A DNA stretch of 64,000 nt, from assembly GCA_946699065.1 (NCBI GenBank), contig CAMPDV010000720.1:1-64000 (forward strand), given 5' to 3'. The notes beneath the pieces are model-generated. The model made no database searches. It was not told where the DNA came from and was given only the letters and a program-made list of their open reading frames with translations. This DNA is from Loxodes magnus (Eukaryota > Ciliophora > Karyorelictea > Loxodida > Loxodidae). Made by a program: the position numbers and the translations under genes. The stretch's first letter is position 1, and each line of letters opens with the position of its first letter. Positions 11,998-24,432 of the stretch are shown here, piece after piece.

Positions 11998-12287
11998 AAG
12001 AAATGTAGCCTCAAAACTGCCAGTTAATTTAAAGATGTATCTAACTTAAAATATATAATGAAGCTTAAGCCTATAAGAGATATTTTTAGATTTTGAATGA
12101 AGATTGATTAAAACAGAACTTTAATGCCTCGCAATAAATTTAACTATGTTGACATCAAAGTCAGAATTCAAAATTGAAATTTTCTTAAAAATTCAAAAAA
12201 TGCAGAAGAGATTGTATGTCTTACAGACATTGAATTAGAGAAGAAGAAAGAAAAATACATAAGTAGAGTGTTTTAAATTTTAGACAG

Positions 12288-13275
12288 TTCAGAGAAGCGG
12301 TATAATAATATTAATTTTAAGTTTTCCGTTTTAGGGATTTCCAACCCCGTCAGGAGGACAGCAGTTCATGCTCCCTGTTGTTAAATATAAATGTTTGGGA
12401 CGTCCAATTTTAGCGAGATTGGGAACTCGGGTTTCTCCAGGTTTTCCTTCCTTTTACTTGATTTGGTTCTATCTTGATCTTGTATATTGAACCATCCGGG
12501 TTGCAATACATTCTTTTCATTCTTGCTTCTTCTTTTTTTATTCTTTTATCCAATAGTTTCTTTATTTCTATTAGAATTTCTAACACTTCCAATAAAAATG
12601 TCATACGCTTCCACAGCAGAAACATTTCTTTTTTATTTTGAATTATTTTCCTTTATTTGTTTGCTCTTTCTAGGCTTCGATTTCCATTTGTATAGCTCCA
12701 GTTTCGCTTTACTCTTTCTTAAAAGTTTACAACTGCTCTTCTACTTTTCCGAGTCTGTTATCCAGTTCAGTCTGCTTCTAAAGCTAATTTTAGGATTCGT
12801 TAGTCTGACTTTGTGAGATATTCCAAAAGTTGTTAAGATCTCTTTCTAGGACATAAGTCTTGACTCAATTCCTTCTGCTAGTTCTAGCTTTGCCATCAGC
12901 ATATCATTGTCCTTCTTCAATCTCTTGACCTCTTCCTGGAGGTTCAGTACAATTTTGATGATCTACTCCATGCTCATCTGGCCAGAAGGGTTGAACTCTG
13001 ATACCTCCTGGTGGAGAACGGACTTCATCTGTTTCCTCGGTTTCTCACTTGAGGTTTGAGTTTCCGTGCTTATATTCTTCAAGGTTGGCTTTCGTTCGTT
13101 TTGTTAGATTCCAAGTTGTTAGTTCAGTGTTGGTTAAGGTTATGATAGAGAAGATTGTTAAGATTATTAAGACTTGGTTTCTTGCTTCCTCCCTTCCTTT
13201 TTGGCTTAAGGAGAGGTGGTATAGAAGCCTGACTTGAAGCCTTCAACCATTTTTTTTTCTTCAGAGAAGCGGTAT
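12288..13275. repeat. 16-bp target-site duplication (12288-12303 and 13260-13275)
   Basis: TTCAGAGAAGCGGTAT occurs exactly on both sides of the 956-bp ORF1-only element. Removing one repeat and the insert joins DNA that may itself be coding: ATG at 12124 starts MPRNKFNYVDIKVRIQNW and a Lys/Glu-rich run reaching the left repeat. The identity of that host sequence is unknown. Confidence 0.8.
12304..13259 (-). mobile_element. ORF1-only retroelement (group beta) with target-site duplication
   Basis: A 956-bp insertion flanked by the 16-bp direct repeat TTCAGAGAAGCGGTAT. On the minus strand it starts with a LINE-like 5' leader (GGCTTCTATACCACCTC plus stem), then encodes a coiled coil (LERDLNNFWNI, ELDNRLGKVEEQLQTF), a zinc knuckle CFCCGSVWHFYWKC (W in GSVW from TGA), and after a frame change the motif MYCNPDGSIYKIK. 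There is no endonuclease or reverse transcriptase. At least two frame changes are needed, so it is not intact. It resembles the first part of a LINE retroposed alone, so it probably depends on an enzyme supplied in trans. Confidence 0.75.
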
Positions 13276-13389
13276 TTTTCCAAAATAGATGGAGGTAAAA
13301 TTGAATAAAAGGCAATTTGGTGATGGAGTTATAGGTAAGAAGTTTATTGATTATATTGATATAATTTTTGATAAGGTTCATATATAATT

Positions 13390-16300
13390 TAGTTCTAATA
13401 TAAGTAATTTGAAGTGTAAAATTTATAAGTTTAATAATATCTTATAGACTTATTATCTAATTATTAAGTTCTATTTATTGATTATTTTACTTTATTTGAA
13501 ATATTTTGGTAAATTTACCTCGAACTCTTGATTAAAAGGATTGCTGATTATTTGATAGTAAAAATAAAATTTGATAAATAATAGGTTTAAATAATTAGTA
13601 TAAGGGAACTAATAAATACTAAATAAAATAAATATCTTCTATTAGGTAAGCTTTAGTCTATTATTATTTAGATACCTAATATTATTTAGTTCTTATTAAT
13701 TAGCTTTAGGTAGTTACTATTAAATAATATGTTTCTTTATATTAACATCAGAAATACTTAGAGATATAAGTTTTATTTTAGTTATTTTCTAATATTAAAT
13801 TAGATTATTTGGCTTTAGTACCGATTTAAATAAAGATTCTTCTGCTATAAATATAGAATACCTAATTGCTTTAGATGTATTAGATTAGTTATCTTAATTT
13901 TATAGCTGAGCCTTATTAATATGTTTTCCCTAATTTTCTTGCTTCTTTCATAAAACTTTTAATAAGTTTTTTCGTTTTCCACTCAAAGAAAAAACGATTG
14001 ACACAGTTTTCATCTCTTATTTGATTTTTGTTTAAACAACTATAGCTACAATTAAAAAATGTATTGAGCTGTTTCAAAATATTTAGCTAAATTTTTGCTT
14101 CTACTAAAATAAAATAATGAGCTGATGATAGAATTATCTTTAAATAGTTCTTTACCATTTAGTTTTGCTTTTTAAATATTTTAGTCTAGGACATTCTCCT
14201 AAATTTATAATTATTATGCTCATCAATTTTATTTCTCTTTTCTTTTCAATTATTTCTAGTATTTTCGATAAGTCCTTGAAGAATAAAATTTTATTTTGGC
14301 TGAATAAAGTTAGTTGTTTTTAATTTCTAGCTTTATCGCTCTGATTTATGGGTTCTAAATAGATGATATTTGATCTTTGATATTAGACTGGTTGCTGTTT
14401 GTTAAAAGTTAGATCTGTTTCTGAGTTAAGTTATGTAGAACTAAGAGGTTATTGGAGATTTAATCCGTACTGTTAGTTTATGTTTTTCTAATTGAATCTT
14501 GAATTAGTTAATTTGAAGTGAGGTATATTAATAATAAGTAGTGACTATAGCTCTAACTATTCTAAGTAAGTTAAGCTTTGAATTGATTAATCTTCTACTA
14601 TAATATCTATGGTGTATTTTAAATTCTTATTTCTCTAGTTAATCTTAAGCCTGCATTTAATTAACTCTCATTCTAATATTATACAACTATGATACTTAAT
14701 CTTTGCTACTTTAATTAATTTATATTAGCTGCTAAAAGAGACTTAGCAGTCTATGATAATCTTCTAAGTAATGAGAAGATTATAAATCAGTTAATAGTTT
14801 AGTTAATAAATTTAGTTATCCACTAGTTTGCTACTACAGAGTAATCTATTTACATTACATACATAAGATCTAATTTTAGTGATAGATTTGTCTAGTATCT
14901 ATAATGATTCATAAGTAATATCTAAATAATAAAGTGAGTTTTATAGGTAAAGAATAATAATAGTAGGTAGTATAAAGCTAAATTAGTAAAACATACTAAA
15001 GATTAATAAACTAATTTACCATCATTTATCTAAGCTTTAAGTAACTTATTATATACTAACAACACTAACTAGCATTATCAACAATTAACACCTAATAGAT
15101 CTAAACATCTAGCTTATTTGTTAATATTAATAAATACTAATAAATAATAACAAAATATCTCTATTATTATAGCTAGATTTAAATGTCTTAAATACAACAT
15201 ATATTATCAGAAACAGATAATTAAGAGTGCAACTGGAATATTCAACAACCAAATTTACAATCATAGTGATTAACACTTATATTAGTCAACAATTAACTAC
15301 ACAATATTTTAATAACTAGCTACAATCAAGTTAATATGTAAAAAACTCTATAGAGGAAGGATCTACGCAGCACGAAATAACTTTTAAAACTATTTTAAAG
15401 TAACTGGAACAGAAACTAACTCTCCAGGCTTTTGATATTCTTATATTAGCAAGTTTTCAAAACTAATGAAATAAGATTAGATAATTAAATTAATCTTAGG
15501 TTAAGACAATATCTAAGCTAAATTTAAAGCCAAAAAATAATTTTATAAGTATCAACTATAGATGACTAAGCTAATAAGGGAAATACTAATGAGCATTTTA
15601 AATTAAATTAATCTAATAGAAGCTAACAAGAACCAACATATGCTTTGAAAAATATCTAGATTTACCATTTAACTTCGAGTATCACTATCTTATTTAGATA
15701 ATTAAATAATAAATTCGAAGATACAACTTAAAGCAAAAACAATGATAAGTTGAAATTAAGGGCTTGCAAAGGAGTTTGAATCAGAAATCCTATTTGTATT
15801 AAAAACTCAAAATAAGTCACAGGGATGATTTATTCCTATAAAATGTTATATCTAGCAATCAAACTACAAAAAACTTTAGGTTGAATTAATTAGATCTCAT
15901 ATCTTAAACTTGAGCAAGTTAATAAAGTTAATGGCAATTAGCAAGTTTGACTTAAATTTTAAGAAATAGCAGAATAGTATGATCTAATAATAAAGAGTAA
16001 AGCAAAAGAAATGTTTGGATAAAATGCGTATTTATTAGCTATGCATAATGATTAGAAAGCATAATATTCTAATATGTCTAGTTACTATTTAAATAAATTT
16101 AGTAATAATGATTTAGCTAAAGAGATATTATTAGCAAACTAAAATAATAAGCTTAAATTTATCTATAGCTTCTAGTTATTTTAAATAATCCTAGTTTAAT
16201 ACTAAATTATAGAAAGATGCTTATATTTTTATTAAATTAAAGATATTTTTAGCTTCTAATCCTTTAATTTTTGAAATTCATACTGATTTTATTATTAAGC

Positions 16301-17380
16301 ATAGTGTATAAATTTCCCGCCTTTTTATATTAATTAAATGGAATAAATGTTTAAATGTTAAATGTTAAAGTAATGAATATCTTATATCTATCAAACTGTA
16401 TAAATAATATTTAGTTGCTAGAATATTAATTTCTATTATGAAGATGCTTAAATTAATAATAACTATAATTAATTATAATAGATTTAGTTTATTTTACAAA
16501 AGGCTTAGTTAGTCTTATTACAATGCAATTTATTTATATCTTTATTTAAAATTTTGTTTTGAGGTTTGTTTAATTTCAAATATTTGTAGCTTTAAGTGTT
16601 ATTTTTATAGCTTTCAGCGATATTTTTTATAATACTTCTTTGCTCTTTTTATTAGACTCATTTGTTAATTCTACTCTTAATTTATTAAGAATTTTATTTA
16701 ATTAAGTAAATAAAAAATTAAGCTCATCCTTTTTGATTTCCATTATAGTTAAATTTTTAATTTTCTATTTAGGAACTTAGCATTAGAATTATCATTACTT
16801 AGCTTTGCATCTACTTTTAGTTCAAATTTAACTTAAGGCTTAGACTTAACAATTTATCTTTGGAAATGCTCAAAATAGCTATAGATAATTAGAGTCTTAT
16901 TTCCAGAATAGTGAGCAGTCTTTACTAGTGGAACTTATGGAACAATAAGTTGATGCAGCTTTGTAGAATACGAGAAGAATCATATGGATGAAAAACTTGA
17001 TAAAGTCTTAATTAAAAATAGAATTTAGTGGACAAGCAAGAAGCTGTGATTTTAATGTTCTTTATTTAGCTATAAGATATGAAATAATTCTGATATCTCT
17101 ATAGCTTAAATACTTGTAAGTTAAACTTAGTGCTTAGTTAGAATATGCTTCGTAACTTTAAAATTTAGTTCATGAAGATTGTGCTCTTCTGAAATAGTAG
17201 TCAGAGTTAATTAAATACTTTAGATTCTTTCATGTTTAAACTAAAGCTTAGTCAAAGTGAATCTTCTGAACTACTACTTCCGAGTTGATAAGAAGCCCTT
17301 TACTTATGACTTATGACTTACTTTCTGGCTGATATTAAATAATTAAGATACATTTAATATAATAACCTTTACTTATTACA
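13390..17380. other. No gene recognised
   Basis: Four kilobases with slightly higher GC than the AT-rich spacers. Both strands can be read through because TAA/TAG are sense. The minus strand at 16900-17390 gives some protein-like stretches that could continue the gene to its right, but I found no domain. No hairpin-tailed element, tRNA or tandem array was seen. Confidence 0.4.
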
Positions 17381-17389
17381 AAGCTCAGA

Positions 17390-19858
17390 TTCTCAAACAA
17401 CTAATTTTCCTTTTTTAAGGGATTAGCAGGCATCTCTAAGTAGAAATTAAAAAAAGAGGAAGGCTTTAGCTAAAAATCTTAATGTATTTGCTTTAAGCTA
17501 ACAAGAGTACTTTATACTAGATCTAGATATCTTTTTGATATTTATGGACCATAAGCCTCAGATGGATTTAGAAGTATATTAATATATGGCAAATATAACT
17601 TACAAAAGAGTTAGTTACTGAGAGTATTATTTATGACTAATACCAAGTTATTTTTAGTGCTATCTAAATTAATCTCAAATTTAGAAGATTTATAATCAAA
17701 GCTACTTCTAATTTAACTCATATAGATTGATAAAAAAAGGCACGCTAAAGCATGGAATAAGTTTAACAATACTGAAATAAATACTAGAAAGGGAAAAAAG
17801 ACTCATTAAAGTATTATAAGATTTAAAAAATAACAGATATAGTTGTAATCATCTACTTGGAATGTTTTAGGGACGCTAAACTCTCGTTTTGCTTGTTTTA
17901 AATAACCTCTTAGAGGTCATTAATTGGAAATTAGGAGATCGTTTTCTGTAAAGTACTGACAATCATGTGCAGCGAGCAAATAATTGATACGCATAAATTT
18001 AAAGTTCCTACGAAAGAAGGATAATTATCCGGATGCTTTCCGTCAAGATCTTTATTTTAACTAGAGACCTCTTTAAGCTTAGTAGTTATTATATAATATC
18101 CAGAGCCTTGATCTTTCTATTCTTTGATTATAAAAATATACAGAGAGAAATGGAGCCTCTGAAGATCGAAGTTAAAGGTTCAAGGTAAAAAAAGCTTTTG
18201 TCATAAAGGAGAGTTAATTTTGATGATAGAATAGCTAAGATATGCTGCTAAATTTTTTACCAAAGAGTCAGAAATTATATCTAGAAAAATTAAGATTTTC
18301 ACTTAAAAGCAGTTAGCGTTAATTCTTTCGAACTATATTAAGAGACGATAAAGAAATTTGATGAAGTCTTAACTTTAAATACTTACTAAGTTGACTCTTA
18401 TAATTGCAAAGGAATTAAGAAATAATGAATTGGTTTAATAGATAGAAGGTCTCAAGTCCCTTTTTTTAAATGGTTTTAGATAAAAGGATTGATTTAAAAA
18501 AGAATGGAAAAATCATAAAAGACTGTATATCGTTTTAGAAAGCGATGAGATTAATCTTGAACTATAGTACTTATTATAATAAAATATTTGTCTAAGAGGT
18601 TTTAAAGGAAAAGAATAAGCAATATATGATAATGAATTTTAAGAGAAAAACTGTTAAGATTATTACAAGTACTTGAATAAAGCTTTTTACTTATTGGTTT
18701 AAAATAACAATAATATATGAAGAATCACTTTGGCTCAGATTAAGAATTGAATACAAGCACTTATTTTAAAGATTTTAGCAAAAAACTAGATCTTTAAATA
18801 ATTATTGATTAAAGACAAATCTTCAATAAAATGTTCTTTAATAAAAATTTTAATTATTAGATGATTTTATCAATTTGAAGCTTATTCTAATAATAATAAA
18901 GTATATAGATAGTTATTATTTACGCTCTTTATTAATTCACTATGATGCTTTCATGGTAAGACTTAAATATAAGTTCTAAAAAATGTAACCAATATAATGA
19001 TTATTTAATTCTATATCTAAATAAGGCTTTATATGATAATCTTAATTAGTATATAATTTAGCTGTTCTTTTTCTCTTGCTAAGTGTTAATATTTGAAAAT
19101 TTAGGTTTATTGCTTAAATCTAAGATATAGCATAATATCTTAGTTTCCTTTACTTAATATTAATAAATTGATATACCTTAAGCTAAGTCTTTCTAATAAT
19201 TAATTTAATTACTTCTTAATCAAATAAAGAGCTAATAATTATTATTTCTATCTTCTAATAACTATATTCTCCCTTTAAGATTTTAACTTACTTTAATTAC
19301 CACAACTCTTTTTTGCTTTAAGAAACAAAACTTTAGCAACTCATGTATGTAGAAATATCTTTATTAATAATCAAACCATCCAATATTTCACCAAGCTCAA
19401 GCAAATCTTACAAATCTTTTTATACCACAGCCAACTTCCTACCAGTACACCTTACCTTTATCAACCTTAACAAAAGCAGCAACCCAAAAAGATGAGCATT
19501 TAATTTACTTATTGCTGTTCTAAGGCATCTATAGAACTAATAAAAACTCTAGTTTTTTAATTCAATATCTTCAGCTAAAATCTACTTCCTCAACTATTAA
19601 ATCGGGTAACCAAATAAACACCAGATAAAAGATATATAAGAACTGCAAGGGATGTCCTTCAAAATAATCTCCTAGATTTTTTGAATTAATATAAGTGCAG
19701 TAGGTATTGAAAGGTATAAATCCAAGCGCGTATAGAAGAAATTTGAATGTAAAATGTAATAAAACTATCAAGAAATATAAGATGAAAGCATAGATTCAAG
19801 AAAGAAAAAGAGTTTTAATAAAAAGTAGATTTAGTTAATATGATATAAAGAACAACAT
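17390..19858 (-). CDS. Large membrane protein with faint histidine-kinase features, boundaries uncertain
   Basis: ATG at 19858 (minus) starts a strongly hydrophobic region with several candidate membrane helices (SWIYAFILYFLIVLL, FKFLLYALGFIPF, FLYIFYLVFIWLPDLIV), then a long polar region. Near 17820-17860 the piece ESLASLKHSKQMITTISVIF resembles the second helix of a HisKA dimerisation domain. Near 17420-17560 a stretch ending PQISKRYLDLVQ then SSFFNFYLEMP resembles the end of a HATPase domain (GLGLSISK ... GSTFxFxLP), but the Gly-rich box and phospho-acceptor region are poor matches. Pieces lie in different frames; one frame change coincides with a 20-nt GT...AG candidate intron at 18122-18141. 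It could be a decayed sensor kinase or an unrelated membrane protein. Its first half recurs at 60986-61347. Confidence 0.4.
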
Positions 19859-20548
19859 TGGTAAAATTATTTAGTTGGAGTTACTATAAACCTTTTCTAA
19901 ATTAAATATTTCTATAATGAAAATACATAGAACCATTTTATTTATTCTTCATATTATTTAACACATCTAATAACTAATTTATTATTTTTCAATTTTCATT
20001 AAAATATTTGTCCTTATAAAGATAAATTCCATTTTTTGGGTTGCTTTCTTACTCTATAAATTAATTTCTTGTGCCTTCAGAATTTTAAAGTATCTTGGAT
20101 ATAAATTATTTATTTATAAGCCATAACTATTAAGTAGTCACTTTCTTTAAACCTTTAAAACAAAAAAGCATAATAAAAAATGCTTAAGCAGTTTCTTATT
20201 TTTATACTCTCTTAACAAAGATTTAAATAATAGACAATCAATAAAAACATAGAGTATACAGAAATTTGATTGTCTCGCTTTATATTAAAAATGAATCAGT
20301 ATTAATATAAAAGTCTAATAAATAAAAACTATTAACAAAATTAGTAAGCATAACTTAGCCTATTTTATAATATTTGACATATATTATTTACTTATAAAAT
20401 ATCTTAAAACTCAAAATACTTCAAAATAAAATAAAAATAATTATTTAAACTAAACAAATCTAACTAAAGCTAATTATTCTTAAAAACCTTTAGTTATTTA
20501 TTTTATATCAAAAGACTATTTAATACATAATTAAGAATAACTTTATAA

Positions 20549-20621
20549 AGCCTTGTGGCGCAACCGTTAGCGTATCAGCCTTCTAAGCTGAGGGTTGTGG
20601 GTTCGAATCCCACCAAGGCTG
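20549..20621 (+). tRNA. trnR-UCU: tRNA-Arg (anticodon TCT)
   Basis: Folds as a standard cloverleaf of 73 nt. The acceptor AGCCTTG pairs with CAAGGCT; the D stem is GCGC/GCGT; the anticodon stem TCAGC/GCTGA is fully paired with loop CTTCTAA, giving anticodon TCT (AGA codons, the main Arg codon in this AT-rich genome). The variable loop has 5 nt, the T stem is GTGGG/CCCAC with loop TTCGAAT, and the discriminator is G. TTTTT directly after it (20622-20626) is a polymerase III terminator. No intron. It lies between the membrane-protein gene and SINE-D. Confidence 0.95.
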
Positions 20622-20626
20622 TTTTT
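20622..20626 (+). terminator. Polymerase III terminator of tRNA-Arg
   Basis: Five T directly after the discriminator base. Confidence 0.8.
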
Positions 20627-20946
20627 AATATATAAGATCTTTAGAAATAACTATTATTAATACTATTAACTTTCCTAAAGAAGCAGGAACTATTAATCTT
20701 CAATACACACTACAATTCAGATTATACTTATTTTAAGAAACCTATTAAAAATAGCTTAGTAAATCTATTATATTAAATCAACTTTTTTGTTTACTTTACA
20801 TTAATAAAAAGAAGTATATCTTCATAATAAACCTATTTAGGTAAATCTCTATTAATTTAAATTCTCTAATCTTTATAAAGATACATATCCCTAAAAAATT
20901 ATCCAAAATAATAGAGACATAACAAATTGTAATATCCTAAGCTATT

Positions 20947-21259
20947 AAAATTGAAAAGATGGTGGGAGCTGAGAATGACCTTTGTGACAACACTTTCTGG
21001 TTTTATGGCTAGGAACAAGTTCCTTTCCTGTCGCTGAGAAAGTCCCTGGTCAGAGTCATTTTCTGAAGGGAACACTGTCTTTGAGATTATCCGCTCTTGG
21101 TAGGGGCTTGAAGCCTGATTGCTCATAGCGATGGAGCTCCCTAGCAGCTGTGTCTGGAGCACAACAGGATATCCCCGTTATTCCATAAAGAGAGCGTCGG
21201 GTCGTGCAATCGTAAAGGAGTTTCCGGTCCAAGAACTTTTTTAGTTGAAATTAATTAAT
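20947..21259 (+). mobile_element. SINE-D, GC-rich short element with 17-bp target duplication
   Basis: An island of roughly 50% GC inside AT-rich DNA, flanked by an exact 17-bp direct repeat TAATATCCTAAGCTATT (20930-20946 and 21260-21276). On the plus strand it ends with TTTTTT followed by an AT-rich tail, as expected for a polymerase III transcript that was retroposed. It contains self-complementary pieces such as AGGAACAAGTTCCT. It lacks the LINE hairpin, so it may use another tail recognition mode. The source RNA was not identified. A minus-strand reading frame across it is probably fortuitous. Confidence 0.7.
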
Positions 21260-21473
21260 TAATATCCTAAGCTATTTTAAATAGACTCATCTAGACTACA
21301 TAATAGATTAGTAGTTTATAACTTTAAATTCAAGTTTATTTTAAGTTTTAAAAGTCTAAAAATTATTATTTAGAAGATTTTTCTTAAAAAACAAGCTATA
21401 CTTTTAATCTTACAATTTACTTATATTAAAATTTTATATTTTCTTATAAATAATAAATTAGTAAATAAGATTA

Positions 21474-21785
21474 GAGAGCGTGTAGCACTTTTGTTGGTGC
21501 GCAGTTCTTTAATAAAGATTTTTAAACTTAAAAAAATATTCTTCTGAAGTCTTACACATTGCTAGTATCCTTTGTGATTCTTGTCTTCTATAGATCGCGA
21601 TCGGAATATTCCCTAAGAGACCTTATTATCTGGTATCTTTCATCAATAACGTTACTTGATACCTCTTTAGTCTTTGTTGTCTTTCTTGGTTCCTACCAAG
21701 ATTCTTGTTCAGTTCTTCGCCAATAGGTACTTGCTTGTATCAGATCTAAGTAAATGTCAGTTGGAAAATTGCTCCTAACTATTTA
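21474..21785 (-). mobile_element. SINE-B copy joining block Y to block Z1
   Basis: The 3' hairpin with GCGTGTAGCAC is at 21474-21507; the core is nearly identical to the copy at 2501-2812, including TTTTTAAACTTAAAAAAATA after the hairpin, a marker of version Z1. Confidence 0.85.
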
Positions 21786-22077
21786 TTTATATATATGATT
21801 ATAAAGTTAAAACTTGATGTAATGTTTATCTCTTCTTTAAAAATCCTTGCTATGAAGGGTGTATTGTTCTTATGCTCATAAATGTATCCATAAATTATTT
21901 AAGCTAATTTATTTATATATTTTTCTTTTTTTTACTTTATTTCTATTTTACTATTAAAAAACTACTAAAATTTGTAATTCCTAGGTTTAATCTTTATTTT
22001 TTTAGTAATTTAAAATACTTGTAAGTTTATACTTTTAATAGCAACTTAAAATAATTATTTATAATAATAAATTAATT

Positions 22078-22420
22078 GAGCACGTAGCACTCTTGTTTGT
22101 GCGCGGCTCTTTTAATTAATTTTATTTAATGTCGAAAAATAAAATTTTATGGGTCTCTCTATCCCTGTTTTCTTCCTGCGTCCCTGTAATTTTTTACTTC
22201 AAAATCATAGGATACAATATGCGATTACGGGTACATTTCCCCGACCTATGATGAAGAAAATTTCATGCTGGCATTCAGAGTTCTCCAGCTTGGCACATCT
22301 TCCTTCTCTTGTTATTGGTTTCTCTTCCTCCGATTTATCCTTCGTCCGCGCTAATTTTTTTAGTTGCCTTGCTGGACCTGCAAGCAGCATCCGAAGGAAA
22401 GGAATTTTCACCGTATTGAA
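22078..22420 (-). mobile_element. SINE-A copy, minus strand
   Basis: 3' hairpin at 22078-22109 (GAGCACGTAGCAC...), then the SINE-A core to about 22420. Almost identical to 3102-3442, both in version Z1. Confidence 0.8.
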
Positions 22421-24432
22421 AAATAATAAATGTAAGTAATGTAGGTAATAGTTGTGTTATGCTTTTAAGGTATTGGTACTGCCTTGTTGTAAATGAATAA
22501 TATTGAAAGCATTAAAGTTGATGATTTTTAAAAGAGAAATGTATAATTTGATAATAAATATTATTTAAATAAAACTAATTAATCAATTTATAAAATAAAC
22601 AAAAAATAATAAATCTTAGCGTTAAAACTTTAAAAGCAATAATAATTTCCATTATATCTTTAAATTATAATGTCTTTTAGAGAACCAATTTATATATCAA
22701 CATATAATTTAAATAATAATCTTTTTATTAAAACTAAATCATTGTTTAAGTATCTCAAGATACATTTATTACTTCAAATATTAATTCATTTAATTATCAA
22801 ATCTTTTTATTTATTATTATATATTATACTTAAAAACAATATTTACCAACCAGATTTAAATCATATTAATACATAAAACTGCTAATCAAATATCTAATTC
22901 CTATTATTTACCTAATTATTACATCAATCTAATTATTTACTATTTATCCTAATTATATAGATTAACCTTTAAATACATACCTAAAGTAACTATATTCAAT
23001 TCATTACTCAACCAGATTTAATATCAACATTTTATAAGTAACTTCAAATATTCAAATCTAACTTTTTTCTATAACAATCAAACCTTAAACTAAACTAATA
23101 TTATAAAATTACTCATTTATATTCAAAACATTATATTATACAGTCTAGAACCCAATGGGCTCGCAGTTCTTTTATAAACTTTTTTAAAGTAAAAAACATT
23201 TTTTTCTTTCACGGTGCCAGCTTTCCTTTATGAGTCTTACTTTCTATAGAATCGTGATTGGAATGCTACTCTTAGAGACCTTAGTATCGAGCATCTTTCA
23301 TCATTAACAGTACTTGATGTCTCTTTATCTCTTGGCTCTTACAAAGATTCTTGTTCGTTTTTTGCAAATGACGTATTTCAAGCTGCCAGAGTTTAAGTCG
23401 ATCTCAGTTGTATTATTTTTGGTATTTAAAATAAATGATATATAATAAATATAATTTAAATGGTTTTAATCTAAAATTAAATTTGAAGTTTATTAAAATA
23501 AGTAAATTATTTATTTCTTTATTTAGTTTATTTTTAAATATTCTATAATTAATCATCTAGCATATTGTTTTGAAAACATATATAGTAAAGATATCCCATT
23601 TAATTATTAAATTATTGCCATAATTAATGATCTTTTAACTATCTTCCTATCTAAATAAGTTATATAAGCATATTAATTTAGTCTTTAATATAAGTTCAAT
23701 AATACTCCCTTATTTGTAATAATTTATCTTCTATTAAGTTATCTATAAACTATTTATAATATATCATAATATTTATATATATTCAATAGATTAAAGCAGA
23801 ATACAACTTAATATACCACTATCAAATATCTAGATACATTAATATTAGACTAACCTAACCTAGTTTATCATACTAATTGTAATCATCTAATCTAAACTAA
23901 AATATTTACTCTTTTACCTCATTTATTTACTTTATAATCAAATGTAAGTCATCTACCTATGCTAATACTGCTCTTATCTAACCTAACTAACGCTATTCCT
24001 ACTGTCTTACCTTGTTCTCACACTTTCTGTAGTTTATGCTTAAAGACTTAGTACTATTTATAGAATCAAATCAGCTGCTGCATTTGTTATAAGGTATTTC
24101 ACTTTAGATTTGAAGATTTACCTATAAAGCATGAATGGGTAGAGATATTGCAATAATAGTAAGAGAAGATGAATATTAGAAAGTAATGGTAATAGAAATG
24201 AAATGAAATGAAGAAGTAAATTGATGAGAAGCAAAATAAAATAACTAAGAAGCAATAAATAGTTAGCTATTAGTTTATAAATCAAATACCCTCATAACAT
24301 ATTACATTACTAAAATAATAGGAACTAAAGAATAAATAGAAATATAGCATCCTTCTATAATATTTTATTTCTATCATCTAAAAATATTCCTCAACTATAA
24401 TCAAGTAACAATATTAAAAGATAAAAGCTAAA
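22421..24432. repeat. Repeat block Z1, non-coding part (copy 2)
   Basis: Near-identical to 3443-5458. It includes a decayed SINE-B relic at about 23150-23420. No gene seen. Confidence 0.85.
23150..23420 (-). mobile_element. Decayed SINE-B copy (second Z1 block)
   Basis: Same relic as 4172-4447, at the equivalent place in the repeated block. Confidence 0.6.

Larger units (their letters stand above)
19497..21473. repeat. Repeat block Y, copy 1
   Basis: Repeated at 60986-62960 with only scattered substitutions. It contains the N-terminal half of the membrane-protein gene, tRNA-Arg(TCT) and SINE-D. Its left boundary falls inside the minus-strand coding region; its right boundary is a SINE-B hairpin. 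Confidence 0.9.

Noticed and set aside
20899-21162. Minus-strand protein frame across the GC-rich island (also 62417-62650)
   Set aside because: The island is flanked by an exact 17-bp duplication and ends in a T-run on the plus strand, which fits a retroposed RNA better. The assumed start is not an ATG.
20947-21259. SRP RNA, RNase P RNA or telomerase RNA identity for the GC-rich element
   Set aside because: No diagnostic core motif could be matched confidently by eye, and the flanking target duplication indicates a mobile element.
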